Shown: in pieces, positions 1 to 8,615 of the stretch
How positions within the stretch are numbered: the first letter of the stretch is position 1
Layout of the letters: every line of letters begins with the position of its first letter
Assembly (NCBI GenBank): GCA_944393265.1
Contig: CALXZO010000007.1
Location: 1-64,000 of the forward strand
Reading direction: 5' to 3'
From: an uncultured Clostridia bacterium
Lineage (GTDB): Bacteria > Bacillota > Clostridia > TANB77 > UBA1234
DNA length: 64,000 nucleotides
Notes under the pieces: model-generated
What the model was told of the DNA's origin: nothing
Databases searched by the model: none
The model's input: the letters and a program-made list of their open reading frames with translations, nothing else
Program-made: the position numbers and the translations under genes

Positions 1-300
1 AACCCGACGCCCGCCCCAACGGCGGCGCCCACTTCTACCCCGGCGCACAACCCGACGCCCGCCCCAACGGCGGCGCCTACGGCTGTGCCGACGGCTGCCC
101 CGACTCCTGTTCCTACCGCCGCACCGGCGGATGAACCGGCCCACAACCCTCCAGTTGTTGAGGGTGACCTGGTCAGTGATGAAGAGGCTGAAGAAGCCGA
201 TGCAGACCAAGGAGAGTTTTGGGACGACTCCTCCTCCTCCTCTGAGGGGGAGGTAGGCTACGACATTGAAGACCTTGATCAGGATTTTGATACCTGGTAA
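1..300 (+). CDS. Pro/Thr/Ala-rich surface protein, 3' part
   Basis: The frame is open from the first base of the window and stops at TAA 298-300, so the start lies outside. What is seen is a low-complexity region of repeated NPTPAPTAAP-like units, then an acidic segment with a run of five serines, then the ending DQDFDTW. The next gene (571-1602) ends similarly (PAHNPP, an acidic stretch, NQDFGTW), so the two are tandem paralogues. The GC content is far above the neighbouring genes. Function is unknown; a secreted or wall-spanning protein with a Pro-rich stalk is an inference from composition and from the paralogue, which has an N-terminal membrane segment. Confidence 0.75.
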   Translation, partial: NPTPAPTAAPTSTPAHNPTPAPTAAPTAVPTAAPTPVPTAAPADEPAHNPPVVEGDLVSDEEAEEADADQGEFWDDSSSSSEGEVGYDIEDLDQDFDTW

Positions 301-318
301 GGTAAGGAGGTGACTTTT

Positions 319-351
319 GGTGGGGGATTTAATAGTCCCCCACTATTTTTT
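319..351 (+). terminator. Rho-independent terminator
   Basis: A G/C-rich stem (GTGGGGGA pairing with TCCCCCAC across an AT loop) is followed by a T-run. It lies 18 bases after the stop of the Pro/Thr-rich gene. Confidence 0.85.
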
Positions 352-426
352 GCGTGAAAATATTAAAATTAGTAACGTAAAAATTGTTATTTTAAAAAAT
401 ATTTAGAAAAGTGGAGAGTTTACATA

Positions 427-455
427 TTGAAATTATGTGAAACCGATGATATAAT
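427..455 (+). promoter_or_regulatory. Sigma-A type promoter
   Basis: TTGAAA (427-432), a 17-base spacer and a perfect TATAAT (450-455). It would give an untranslated leader of about 110 bases before the ATG at 571. Confidence 0.7.
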
Positions 456-570
456 ACCCCCTGTATAAATCTTAGTTCCTACTCTTATACTATATACAGT
501 AGTAGATAGTTAATGGAGTAGTTTAGATAGAAACTGAAAATCTAAAAATGTGAAAAGGAGAGGTTGGTCT

Positions 571-1602
571 ATGAAAAAGGTGTTCATGGCTGCTTTGGTA
601 CTTTTCACTGTAATCCTGTCGGCTTGGATTGGTCGGAATGTAGTGGGCCGTCCACAAAGTGACACGGGTTTTACAGCGAAGCAGGGGACCACGCAGACAC
701 CGACGGCAACACAAGGTTCTAGTGTTTTGCTGACGCCTACGACTACGCAGGCAACAAAAGAGATTACAATCACACCGGAGCCAACAATCGCTGAGGCATC
801 AACGGCGACTACTACACCTGTGGTAACGCAAACACCTACGCCGAATTTCACTGCGGGAATGATGACTACGCAAGTTCCGAAAACTCAGTTTGAGACGATT
901 GCAGAAGCAATCGAAAAAACAATCGTGAGGGAAGAAGACGAATCTTCTTCGCGTGTGGTAAAGGCGAGTGTTTTTCAGAAAATGCTGAAGGAGGAAGAGG
1001 CCTATAGGGTCAGCTGGAAGGATAGTGATGTGGAGTACTGTTTGCCTCAAACACAGGGTAAGCTAGTTACAGTGATGTTGGAAGAAAGCATTGAGGATAT
1101 GCCACTAATTGAGGTGGATGGAACGGCTCCGAAGGACACATTTGATGTATCGGGATACATCAACACCAAGCGATATGTCAAAGGAAAGATTGAACACGTG
1201 GAAGAAATCTGTAACTTTGACAATCAACCTGTAGTAGTGGTTTGTTGGTCTAATCTCGAACAAGACTGGAGGTATTGCCTGGCAATCGCAGATGGGGGCG
1301 GAAGTCGTGGTTCTAGCTCTGGATCTGTGAAACAGCCAGACAAACCAACGTCTGGTGATAATCCTACGAGTACTCCTGGGCATAATCCCACGCCTACGCC
1401 TGGTAGTAATCCCACGCCTACTCCCGGACATAATCCCACGCCTACTCCCGGACATAATCCCACACCTACGCCTGGACACAATCCCATGCCTACACCTGTT
1501 CCTAGTACTGATAAGCCGGCCCACAATCCCCCGATTATAGAAGGAGAAGTGGTTAGCGAGGAAGAGGAAGAAGCAGTGAATCAAGACTTTGGTACCTGGT
1601 AA
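571..1602 (+). CDS. Membrane-anchored or secreted Pro/Thr-rich protein
   Basis: Encodes 343 residues. The ATG at 571 is preferred to an upstream GTG because AAGGAGAGG at 555-563 sits at proper distance. An N-terminal Lys-Lys followed by about 18 hydrophobic residues forms a signal peptide or anchor. Then come a Thr/Pro-rich linker (about residues 30-110), a globular domain (about 110-240), five or six tandem GHNPTPTP-type repeats, and an acidic tail ending NQDFGTW. The tail matches the upstream paralogue. Codon 22 (634-636) is CGG in frame and cannot be skipped, because a stop follows in the +1 frame. The gene is richer in GC than its surroundings. No family recognised; function unknown. Confidence 0.8.
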   Translation: MKKVFMAALVLFTVILSAWIGRNVVGRPQSDTGFTAKQGTTQTPTATQGSSVLLTPTTTQATKEITITPEPTIAEASTATTTPVVTQTPTPNFTAGMMTTQVPKTQFETIAEAIEKTIVREEDESSSRVVKASVFQKMLKEEEAYRVSWKDSDVEYCLPQTQGKLVTVMLEESIEDMPLIEVDGTAPKDTFDVSGYINTKRYVKGKIEHVEEICNFDNQPVVVVCWSNLEQDWRYCLAIADGGGSRGSSSGSVKQPDKPTSGDNPTSTPGHNPTPTPGSNPTPTPGHNPTPTPGHNPTPTPGHNPMPTPVPSTDKPAHNPPIIEGEVVSEEEEEAVNQDFGTW

Positions 1603-1613
1603 CAACTATCTCT

Positions 1614-1673
1614 TGTCCATATGTGACTAATTTGAGAGTTAGATCTCTTGAGTTACGTCCATATGGACTTTTT
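1614..1673 (+). terminator. Long imperfect hairpin terminator
   Basis: GTCCATATG and its complement lie about 40 bases apart and are followed by a T-run at 1668-1674. The 3' half (GTCCATATGGAC) is also palindromic by itself. It is placed 11 bases after the Pro/Thr-rich gene. Confidence 0.65.
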
Positions 1674-1803
1674 TTATGCCAACGCGGACAAACAAATAAA
1701 ATTAATATCAAAAAGAAAGTATTATTATACAAAAATTTCTTTTTTTTTTAGATAACATATATTAGACTATAAAATGAAATATGTTTATGTGAGAGGAGTT
1801 TTT

Positions 1804-2834
1804 ATGATTTATCCAGATAAAGTATTACCAAATTCGAAGATTGGAGTAACAGCAATGTCTGAGCGGACTTGCTGATGAACGTGGACAGATTAAGCTGAAA
1901 TATGCATGTGAAAATTTTAAAAAGTTAGGTTATGAGGTGGTAATAACACCGGATGTTTATACATCCGAAAAGTTTGTAAGTGCTTCTGCAGAGGTCAGAG
2001 CGCGTGAGTTTTTAGAGCTTTGGACAGATGAAAAAATAAAACATGTGCTTATTGCATGTGGTGGTGAGTTTTTAATGGAAACTTTACCGTATCTTGAAAT
2101 GAATAAAGATAAAATTAAAAACGCTAATCCTAAATGGGTACAAGGTTTTTCGGACGTTAGTTTACTTCTTTTTTATCTTACAACTAATTATGATTTTTCA
2201 ACTATTCATGCTAATTCTTTTTCATCGTACGCTATGAAAGAGTTGCATGATTCGCTATTGCGTCCTTTGAATTTTGTGAAAAACTGCAAGGCTTTTGAGC
2301 AGGAAAGCTTTGAGTTATATGAGATTCAAAGAAATAGAGAAATTGGGCACGAGTGTGATTTATATAATTTAACAGAAAAAGTTGAGTATAAAAATATTAA
2401 AAATGGTAACCAAAGAGAACATTTTAGTGGCAGGCTACTTGGAGGCTGCGTAGATGTTTTAAAGACTATAATAGGCACGCCTTTTGATTCAACAAGAACT
2501 TTTTGCTTAAAGCAAAGCGAGGGCATAATCTGGTATTTAGAAAATTGTGAAATGAGTCTTACTGAACTTAAAAGAACCTTGTGGCAGATGCAAGTGGCAG
2601 GTTGGTTTGATAATGCAAATGGTTTTTTAATAGGACGAACGAATTCTTCGGAAACGGTGCGGAGACTTGGTATATGAAGATGTTCTTAAAAGTACAATTG
2701 GTTTGCTTGGAAAGCCGATAATATATGATGTTGATTTTGGACATGTAATGCCCCAATGGACCATGATAAATGGCGCATATGCTACTTTCACATATGAAAA
2801 TGGCAAAGGGAAAATTGTGCAGGAATTGGTATAG
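1804..2834 (+). CDS. LD-carboxypeptidase (S66, MccF-like), two +1 shifts at CGG
   Basis: Serine peptidase S66 family: cleaves the L,D bond of muropeptides, or microcin-type conjugates in MccF members. Translation starts at ATG 1804 after GAGAGGAG. It leaves frame at CGG 1864-1866 and at CGG 2660-2662. Skipping each C yields 342 residues, the normal family length: the N-terminus runs into GLADERGQIKLKYA, and the C-terminus reads YEDVLKSTIG to QELV. The nucleophile motif is GFSD (VQGFSDVSLL), preceded by IACGGEF. Staying in frame meets TGA two codons after the first CGG and four codons after the second. The downstream hemolysin-III gene has its RBS 12 bases on. It could be a pseudogene, but both lesions have the signature shared by eight other genes here. 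Confidence 0.8.
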
Positions 2835-2862
2835 CTGTGGATATAAAAGGAGGATTGTTTAA

Positions 2863-3519
2863 GTGTCTTTAAAAGAAAAAGTTAAAATACCTAACTATAC
2901 ATTAGGCGAAGAGATAGCTAATGCTATTACACATGGAATAGGAGTACTATTTTCTATTGCAGCTTTAGTTTTATGTGTAGTAAAGAGCGCAAAGAGTGGC
3001 AGTGCAATAGCTGTTGTTTCAAGCTCAATATACGGTTCGATGATGATAATTTTATATTTGATGTCGACATTATACCATTCATTAAAAATAAATAATGGAA
3101 AACGTGTATTAAATATAATAGATCATTGTAGTATTTATTTGCTTATTGCCGGTTCATATACACCATATACTTTAGTAAGCATGAGTCCTGGATGGGGGTG
3201 GAGCATTTTTGGTGTTATATGGTGTGCAGCTATTGTGGGAATCGTTTTTAATGCTGTTGATATGAATAAGTTTAAGAAGATATCTATGATTTCATATATT
3301 GTGATGGGGTGGCTTATTGTAATCGCCTTTAAGCCACTGATGGAGTCTGTAAACTTTGGAGGTATTGTGTTGCTTGTGCTTGGCGGCCTTGCATATACGA
3401 TTGGCGCAATATTTTATAAGCTAGGGAAAAGCAAAAAATATATGCATACAGTTTTTCATATTTTTGTCTTGCTTGGAAGTATATTGCAGTTCTTTTCAAT
3501 ATATTTTTATGTAATATAA
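2863..3519 (+). CDS. Hemolysin III / TrhA-like PAQR membrane protein
   Basis: A 218-residue integral membrane protein with about seven hydrophobic helices. The N-terminal signature GEEIANAITHGIG and later HSLKINNGKR/LNIIDH and HTVFHIFVLLGS match the hemolysin III family, whose conserved Asp and His residues bind a metal in PAQR relatives. The starting GTG is set by AAAGGAGGA at 2846-2854. It lies 28 bases after the LD-carboxypeptidase, so co-transcription is likely. Family members affect membrane fluidity or energetics; the haemolytic role is historical. No CGG codon seen. Confidence 0.85.
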   Translation: MSLKEKVKIPNYTLGEEIANAITHGIGVLFSIAALVLCVVKSAKSGSAIAVVSSSIYGSMMIILYLMSTLYHSLKINNGKRVLNIIDHCSIYLLIAGSYTPYTLVSMSPGWGWSIFGVIWCAAIVGIVFNAVDMNKFKKISMISYIVMGWLIVIAFKPLMESVNFGGIVLLVLGGLAYTIGAIFYKLGKSKKYMHTVFHIFVLLGSILQFFSIYFYVI

Positions 3520-3602
3520 TAATTTTTTAAATTTGAAATTGTAAATAGAAATATTTTGTTATAATATGAATATATAGTTGGGAAAACAAAGGAGGAATTA
3601 GA

Positions 3603-4058
3603 TTGAAGAGATGGGGTGTTTTTTTAATCATTGTTGTTCTTGTTGTCGCATTGTGTGTTTTTTTTACTGTAGATAAAAACGGTGATGATGTTCAAAATGG
3701 TAGCGGAGAAATAGCACAAGATGAGAGGTATGATGGATTAGAAGATGAAGAAGACAATTCAATTTTTGAGATGTCTAAAGATGATGAAAAACTAACGTTT
3801 GATGTAAATGGCCAGTATAAGATGATTTTTGAGTTTGAGGAAAACAAGGTTTCTGGTTATTATTATGAATATGAATTTGCTAGTGAAGATGAGGCGATAT
3901 CTGCATCTAAAGCTTATCAAAATGAGGAAAATACTTCTGTTTTAGGGGTAACTAGAGAGGGAACTAAAGTTTTATTAAAGTTAGATCATACAAATTATTC
4001 TAATATGAATCGCGAGCAAATTGAGGCTATGTTTACTTATTTAATTGATACATATTAA
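3603..4058 (+). CDS. Small membrane-anchored hypothetical protein
   Basis: 151 residues starting at TTG, with AAAGGAGG at 3590-3597. One hydrophobic helix (about residues 5-22) is followed by an acidic linker and a small alpha/beta domain. No family recognised. The topology suggests a lipid-facing anchor with the remainder outside the cell. A possible weak promoter (TATAAT at 3560-3565) lies upstream. Confidence 0.65.
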   Translation: MKRWGVFLIIVVLVVALCVFFTVDKNGDDVQNGSGEIAQDERYDGLEDEEDNSIFEMSKDDEKLTFDVNGQYKMIFEFEENKVSGYYYEYEFASEDEAISASKAYQNEENTSVLGVTREGTKVLLKLDHTNYSNMNREQIEAMFTYLIDTY

Positions 4059-4165
4059 TTTTTATGATCGATTTAATACTTGTTTTATTAAACAAAGATA
4101 ATTAATATTTTATATTTAAAAAGACGAATTTATCCGTTGTTCCTATTAGTTTTACTTCAATAGGG

Positions 4166-4195
4166 TTGATTTTTTTTACTTTGTGGTTATATAAT
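4166..4195 (+). promoter_or_regulatory. Sigma-A type promoter
   Basis: TTGATT (4166-4171), 18-base spacer, TATAAT (4190-4195), 41 bases before the ATG of the following orphan gene. Confidence 0.6.
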
Positions 4196-4236
4196 ATTGT
4201 ACGGTATTCCAAATAAATTTAGGAGGTCATTTTGTT

Positions 4237-4671
4237 ATGACACATAATGTGACTTTGGTTGAACGTATTGATGATTGGTTTTCAGTGAGCCCATGGGCGT
4301 CTTTTTCCCTTTCGAGAGAGCTTTTGGAGGGGGAGATTCGGGAAGTATTAGGGCCTTTGAAAGAACAAAGCAGAGAGATTGATGGATGGGAACGTGAAGC
4401 TGATGAGGCAATCTCTACGTGCTTTGAAACTGGAGAGATTTTTGAGATTATTGGAGACAAGTACGTGATATTTAAAATTACGGTTGAGGTGAAGCGTATA
4501 AGTGAGTTGAGCAATCACATCACAGACCTGATAATGCAAAAAGCGAAGCGGATATTAAGCACTATGTATCCTACGCTCGAGGTGGATGTTGCTGCAGCGC
4601 TGGTTCGAACAAGGATTAGAGCATGTTTGGAAGATACTTTTGTGGTGTATGTACGTTTAGCTATGGAGTAA
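4237..4671 (+). CDS. Hypothetical cytoplasmic protein with balanced base composition
   Basis: 144 residues, ATG at 4237 with TAGGAGGTC at 4220-4228. No signal peptide or membrane segment. It is predicted mostly helical, with one strand pair (YVIFKITVEV). No family recognised. It is richer in GC than its neighbours and carries two normal in-frame CGG codons (4339-4341, 4549-4551). It has its own promoter and terminator, so it is a single-gene unit and may be acquired. Confidence 0.65.
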   Translation: MTHNVTLVERIDDWFSVSPWASFSLSRELLEGEIREVLGPLKEQSREIDGWEREADEAISTCFETGEIFEIIGDKYVIFKITVEVKRISELSNHITDLIMQKAKRILSTMYPTLEVDVAAALVRTRIRACLEDTFVVYVRLAME

Positions 4672-4713
4672 GTTGCAAATACAAAAATTCAAAAATCATT
4701 TTTTGATTTTTAA

Positions 4714-4738
4714 GGCTTCGCTTTTCGGAGCCTTTTTT
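4714..4738 (+). terminator. Rho-independent terminator
   Basis: GGCTTCG/CGGAGCC stem (one G-T pair) with a CTTTT loop and six T's. Confidence 0.85.
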
Positions 4739-4887
4739 CAATTATAGGTGAAGCCGTGTCAATGTAAATGAATGAGTTGATATGGCTTCATTTTGTATAA
4801 AAGAATTTATGAAATTATCTAGTAAAAAAAAATAAAGTGTGATAACATATCTAAGTAATATTGAAATATATTTTTTGGAGGAGTCAA

Positions 4888-5472
4888 ATGAAACATATAC
4901 CAAACGCTTTAACGATTTGTAGAATATTGTTTATACCTATTATTTTAATAGCTATCGAAAAAGAAGAGTTTTTATCTGCAATAATATTTTTTACTCTTTC
5001 CTCAATAACGGACATTTTAGATGGAATCATTGCGCGAAAATTTAATTTGGTAAGTGATTTTGGCAAGTTGATGGATCCATTGGCGGATAAGCTTACTCAG
5101 TTGTCTGTAGTATTTATGCTAGCATTTAAGTCGGTTATCCCATCTTGGATTTTTATTGTATTGATTTTAAAAGAATTGATTATGATGATTGGCGGGTTGT
5201 ATCTTTATAAAAGAAAGGACATTGTCGTATATAGTAAATGGTACGGCAAGGCTACAACGGTTTTGATGTATATAGCGGTTGTAAGTTCGTGCTTAATAAG
5301 AGTGATACCTTCGTTACAATTTAAAATTTATTTATTTAATCAGGAGACGACGTTTGATGTGATTATATATATGGTTGCACTTATATTTGCACTATTTTCA
5401 CTAGTGAGTTATGTTGTTTGTTTTGGAAAATATATACTGAAAAAAGGAAATGGAGAAGAAAAAAATGGATAG
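4888..5472 (+). CDS. pgsA: CDP-diacylglycerol-glycerol-3-phosphate phosphatidyltransferase
   Basis: Makes phosphatidylglycerol phosphate from CDP-diacylglycerol and glycerol-3-phosphate at the cytoplasmic membrane, the committed step to anionic phospholipids. 194 residues. The CDP-alcohol phosphotransferase motif is complete: D42, D45-G46, A49-R50, G59, D63, D67. There are about six membrane helices. ATG 4888 was chosen because GGAGGAG lies at 4877-4883. The 3' end overlaps the HD-domain gene by 8 bases, so the two are translationally coupled. Confidence 0.92.
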   Translation: MKHIPNALTICRILFIPIILIAIEKEEFLSAIIFFTLSSITDILDGIIARKFNLVSDFGKLMDPLADKLTQLSVVFMLAFKSVIPSWIFIVLILKELIMMIGGLYLYKRKDIVVYSKWYGKATTVLMYIAVVSSCLIRVIPSLQFKIYLFNQETTFDVIIYMVALIFALFSLVSYVVCFGKYILKKGNGEEKNG

Positions 5473-6034
5473 AAATAAAGCTTTGGATTTACTAAAAAAG
5501 TACAACAAGGAAGAATTTCATTTGCTACACGCATATACTGTTGAGGGTGTGATGAGATATTTTGCACGAGAAAATAATGAGGATGAAGAGTATTGGGGTA
5601 TTGTGGGGCTATTACATGATATTGATTTTGAACAATATCCTGATGAACATTGCGTAAAGGCAAAAGAAATTTTAAAGGAAATCGATGCAAGTGATGATAT
5701 GATATATAGCATTTGTTCGCATGGCTACGGAATTTGTAGCGAATTGGAGCCAAAGAAGTACATGGAAAAAATATTGTTTGCTACGGATGAATTAACTGGA
5801 TTGATATGGGCTGCGGCTAAGATGAGACCATCAAAGAGTACTAAGGATATGGAGCTTTCTAGTTTAAAGAAAAAGTTTAAAGATAAAAAGTTTGCGGCGG
5901 GTTGTTCAAGGGATGTAATTCAAAATGGCGCAGATATGCTTGGTTGGAGTCTTGACGAATTATTGGAGAAGACTATTTTGGCTATGCGTGATTCAGAGGA
6001 CACAATAAAGGAAAAAATGAATTTTGAGAGCTAA
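5465..6034 (+). CDS. HD-domain protein
   Basis: 189 residues. HD-superfamily metal-dependent hydrolase fold, with metal-ligand candidates H22 and H51-D52 (GLLHDIDFE) and a third His in the HGYG segment. The start at 5465 uses GGAGAAG inside the end of pgsA. An ATG 15 bases upstream has no proper RBS. HD proteins of this size are usually phosphohydrolases; the substrate is unknown. It sits between pgsA and trmFO, on the same strand. Confidence 0.75.
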   Translation: MDRNKALDLLKKYNKEEFHLLHAYTVEGVMRYFARENNEDEEYWGIVGLLHDIDFEQYPDEHCVKAKEILKEIDASDDMIYSICSHGYGICSELEPKKYMEKILFATDELTGLIWAAAKMRPSKSTKDMELSSLKKKFKDKKFAAGCSRDVIQNGADMLGWSLDELLEKTILAMRDSEDTIKEKMNFES

Positions 6035-6064
6035 ATTATATGTTTATTATTTTTAGGAGAGTTT

Positions 6065-7339
6065 ATGGAACATATTAATGTTATTGGTGCAGGATTAGCT
6101 GGTTGCGAAGCGGCGTATCAAATTGCTAAAAGAGGGGTTAAAGTAAAGTTATATGAGATGAAGCCGAATAAGTTTTCGCCAGCTCATTCGAATGAAAATT
6201 TGGCGGAGATTGTTTGTAGCAACTCGTTTAAGTCAAATCTTATTACGAATGCATGTGGTCTTTTGAAAGAAGAACTACGAAGACTAGATTCGCTTTTAAT
6301 TAAGTGTGCTGACGAGGCTAAGGTGCCTGCAGGGCAGGCGTTGGCTGTTGATAGAGAAGTGTTTGCAAAGTTAGTGACAGATAAGATTAGTGCGGAAAAA
6401 AATATTGAAGTTGTTAGAGAGGAAGTTAAAAACGTTCCGGAAGGTGTGACAATAATTGCTACAGGTCCCCTGACCTCAGAAGCTATGTCAGAGGAAATAA
6501 TAAAGCTTACTGGAAAAGAAAGATTATATTTTTATGATGCCGCTGCGCCTATCGTTCTTTATGAGAGCATAGATATGGAAAAAGCTTTTACTGCTGATAG
6601 ATATGGCAAGGGGGATAGCGATTATATTAATTGCCCAATGACTAAGGAAGAATACGAGATGTTTTATAATGAGCTTATTAATGCTGAAGTTGTTGTGAAA
6701 CATGATTTTGAGAAAGGAAGCTTATTTGAAGGGTGCATGCCGATTGAAGAGATGGCAAGAAGAGGACCACAAACACTTACATTTGGCCCGTTAAAGCCCG
6801 TCGGCTTTGATAAAGAATATTATGCTATTGTGCAATTAAGGCAAGATAATAAAGAGAAAACTTTGTATAATCTAGTTGGATTTCAAACGAACTTGAAATT
6901 TGGTGAACAAAAAAGAGTTTTTAGCATGATACCAGCTCTTCATAATGCAGAATTTGTGAGGTACGGTGTTATGCACAGAAATACATATATTAATTCTAGT
7001 GTGCTTTTAGATGAAACATATAATCTAAAAGGTACGAATATATTTTTTGCGGGACAAATATCTGGTGTAGAAGGATATGTTGAATCTATTGCATCTGGAC
7101 TAGTTGCGGGAATAAATGCAGTTTCTAAATATAAAGGAAATGATAAAATTGTATATTCTGAACATACAATGATTGGAGCACTTGCAAAATATATTTCGAC
7201 GCCAAATAAAGACTTTCAACCTATGAATGCTAATTTTGGACTTTTGAATTCAGATAAGAAGTTTAAAAGCAAACTTCAAAAGTATGAGTATTTGGCGAGT
7301 AGAAGTCTAGAGTTTTTTGTGATTAAAATAGGAGAGTGA
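6065..7339 (+). CDS. trmFO: Folate-dependent tRNA (uracil-54-C5)-methyltransferase
   Basis: Makes ribothymidine at position 54 of tRNA using methylenetetrahydrofolate and FADH2. 424 residues, the normal length. FAD-binding [10 protein letters not shown] occurs near the N-terminus, followed by family signatures [19 protein letters not shown] (19 residues) and [16 protein letters not shown]. The ATG is preceded by TTAGGAGAG. It overlaps the following gene's RBS region. No CGG codon. Confidence 0.95.
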   Translation: MEHINVIGAGLAGCEAAYQIAKRGVKVKLYEMKPNKFSPAHSNENLAEIVCSNSFKSNLITNACGLLKEELRRLDSLLIKCADEAKVPAGQALAVDREVFAKLVTDKISAEKNIEVVREEVKNVPEGVTIIATGPLTSEAMSEEIIKLTGKERLYFYDAAAPIVLYESIDMEKAFTADRYGKGDSDYINCPMTKEEYEMFYNELINAEVVVKHDFEKGSLFEGCMPIEEMARRGPQTLTFGPLKPVGFDKEYYAIVQLRQDNKEKTLYNLVGFQTNLKFGEQKRVFSMIPALHNAEFVRYGVMHRNTYINSSVLLDETYNLKGTNIFFAGQISGVEGYVESIASGLVAGINAVSKYKGNDKIVYSEHTMIGALAKYISTPNKDFQPMNANFGLLNSDKKFKSKLQKYEYLASRSLEFFVIKIGE

Positions 7340-7344
7340 TACAA

Positions 7345-8580
7345 ATGAAAAGATTTTTACTAACATTTTTATTTATAATGTCAATAACCATTCCCGTTTT
7401 TGCCACAAATGTTAGTGTGCAAATAAATGGAGAGATAATTAATTTTACTGATGAAAATGGAGCAAGGGTGGATGCGCAAATAATTAATAATAGAACGATG
7501 GTACCAATGAGAAAGATTTTTGAAATGCTTGGAGCAACAGTTGAATGGAATGGCGATACTAGAACTGTTACAGCGACTAAAGATGATACACAAATTGTGT
7601 TACAGATAAATAATGACATTGCTACGATTAGTAAAGGGGACGTTACCAATAAGGTAGTGCTAGACTCGAAACCAATCATTGTTGAGAATAGAACGCTAGT
7701 ACCGTTTAGGTTTGTATCGGAGAGCTTGGATAAGCAAGTTGGTTGGGATAGTGATAATCGAACAGCGATTATTATCGATTATGACTTTTTTGTAGATAGA
7801 ATAGCTGAAAAGACACCGCTGCTATATGAGGCTATTACATCAAATGGAGATATTACAAATGTGTCATTAACTAGAGAGTACAATGATTTGTTAGATACAA
7901 CGAAAAATACAACATCTACTGTAAATGCACGTATTTCAAATATTTCCAACGATACAAAAAGTGTATCACTAAGTTTTGATGGGACATCTGATTTATTCCA
8001 GGAAATTAAAAGCGAAGGATGGTCTTCGATTTCGACCGATGTTAAGTTTGACGAAAGCGAGGTTTCTTTATTTAATGTATCTGATATTTTAAATAAGATG
8101 CTAAGTAAAAAAACGAGAACGTACGATGAATTAAGGTTATCTGGAATATATGATGATTCACTTTCGGATGCAATTAAGAAAATGGTAGACGTTAAAGATA
8201 ATGAAATTAATATTGGAACTTTTGAAGAAATAAAATCTGAGTTTGATAATTTTATGAATCTTGCTACTATTACAGTCGGAACAGCTACGGAGAATATTAA
8301 ATTTTCAAATTTGAATTATCGAAATTCAAATAATAAGTATTTTGATTTTACAAAATTTGATAATATTATATTTGATAATGATGTTATACAAGTATATAAT
8401 GTCATTAATAAATTTATATTTAATTATGATGTGACTTTGGAAGAATTATTATATGATACGTCTAGCTTGGATATCTCATGCCAATTAATAAAAGATGACA
8501 GTGGTTTTTCTACTGACATCGTGATAACAGCGCAAACTGATTTTGACGAACTTATTGTGTATAGCTTGAGGGTGAGCTAG
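7345..8580 (+). CDS. Copper amine oxidase N-terminal-like domain protein
   Basis: 411 residues. ATG 7345 with TAGGAGAG inside the end of trmFO. A signal peptide covers residues 1-20 (MKRFLL...FA). Residues about 22-140 form the copper-amine-oxidase-like N-terminal domain, with the hallmarks NNRTMVPMRKIFEMLGATVEW and NRTLVPFRFVSESL, a beta-rich module common in clostridial exported proteins. It is not an oxidase. The rest is unrecognised. A paralogue follows immediately (8616-9902). Confidence 0.8.
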   Translation: MKRFLLTFLFIMSITIPVFATNVSVQINGEIINFTDENGARVDAQIINNRTMVPMRKIFEMLGATVEWNGDTRTVTATKDDTQIVLQINNDIATISKGDVTNKVVLDSKPIIVENRTLVPFRFVSESLDKQVGWDSDNRTAIIIDYDFFVDRIAEKTPLLYEAITSNGDITNVSLTREYNDLLDTTKNTTSTVNARISNISNDTKSVSLSFDGTSDLFQEIKSEGWSSISTDVKFDESEVSLFNVSDILNKMLSKKTRTYDELRLSGIYDDSLSDAIKKMVDVKDNEINIGTFEEIKSEFDNFMNLATITVGTATENIKFSNLNYRNSNNKYFDFTKFDNIIFDNDVIQVYNVINKFIFNYDVTLEELLYDTSSLDISCQLIKDDSGFSTDIVITAQTDFDELIVYSLRVS

Positions 8581-8615
8581 TTGAGGTGACGAAAAGTTAA
8601 AGAGGAGGAGAAATA

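Noticed and set aside
1105-1605. Reverse-strand open frame opposite the Pro/Thr-rich gene
   Set aside because: Low-complexity shadow of the repeats; no RBS and a clear forward gene.
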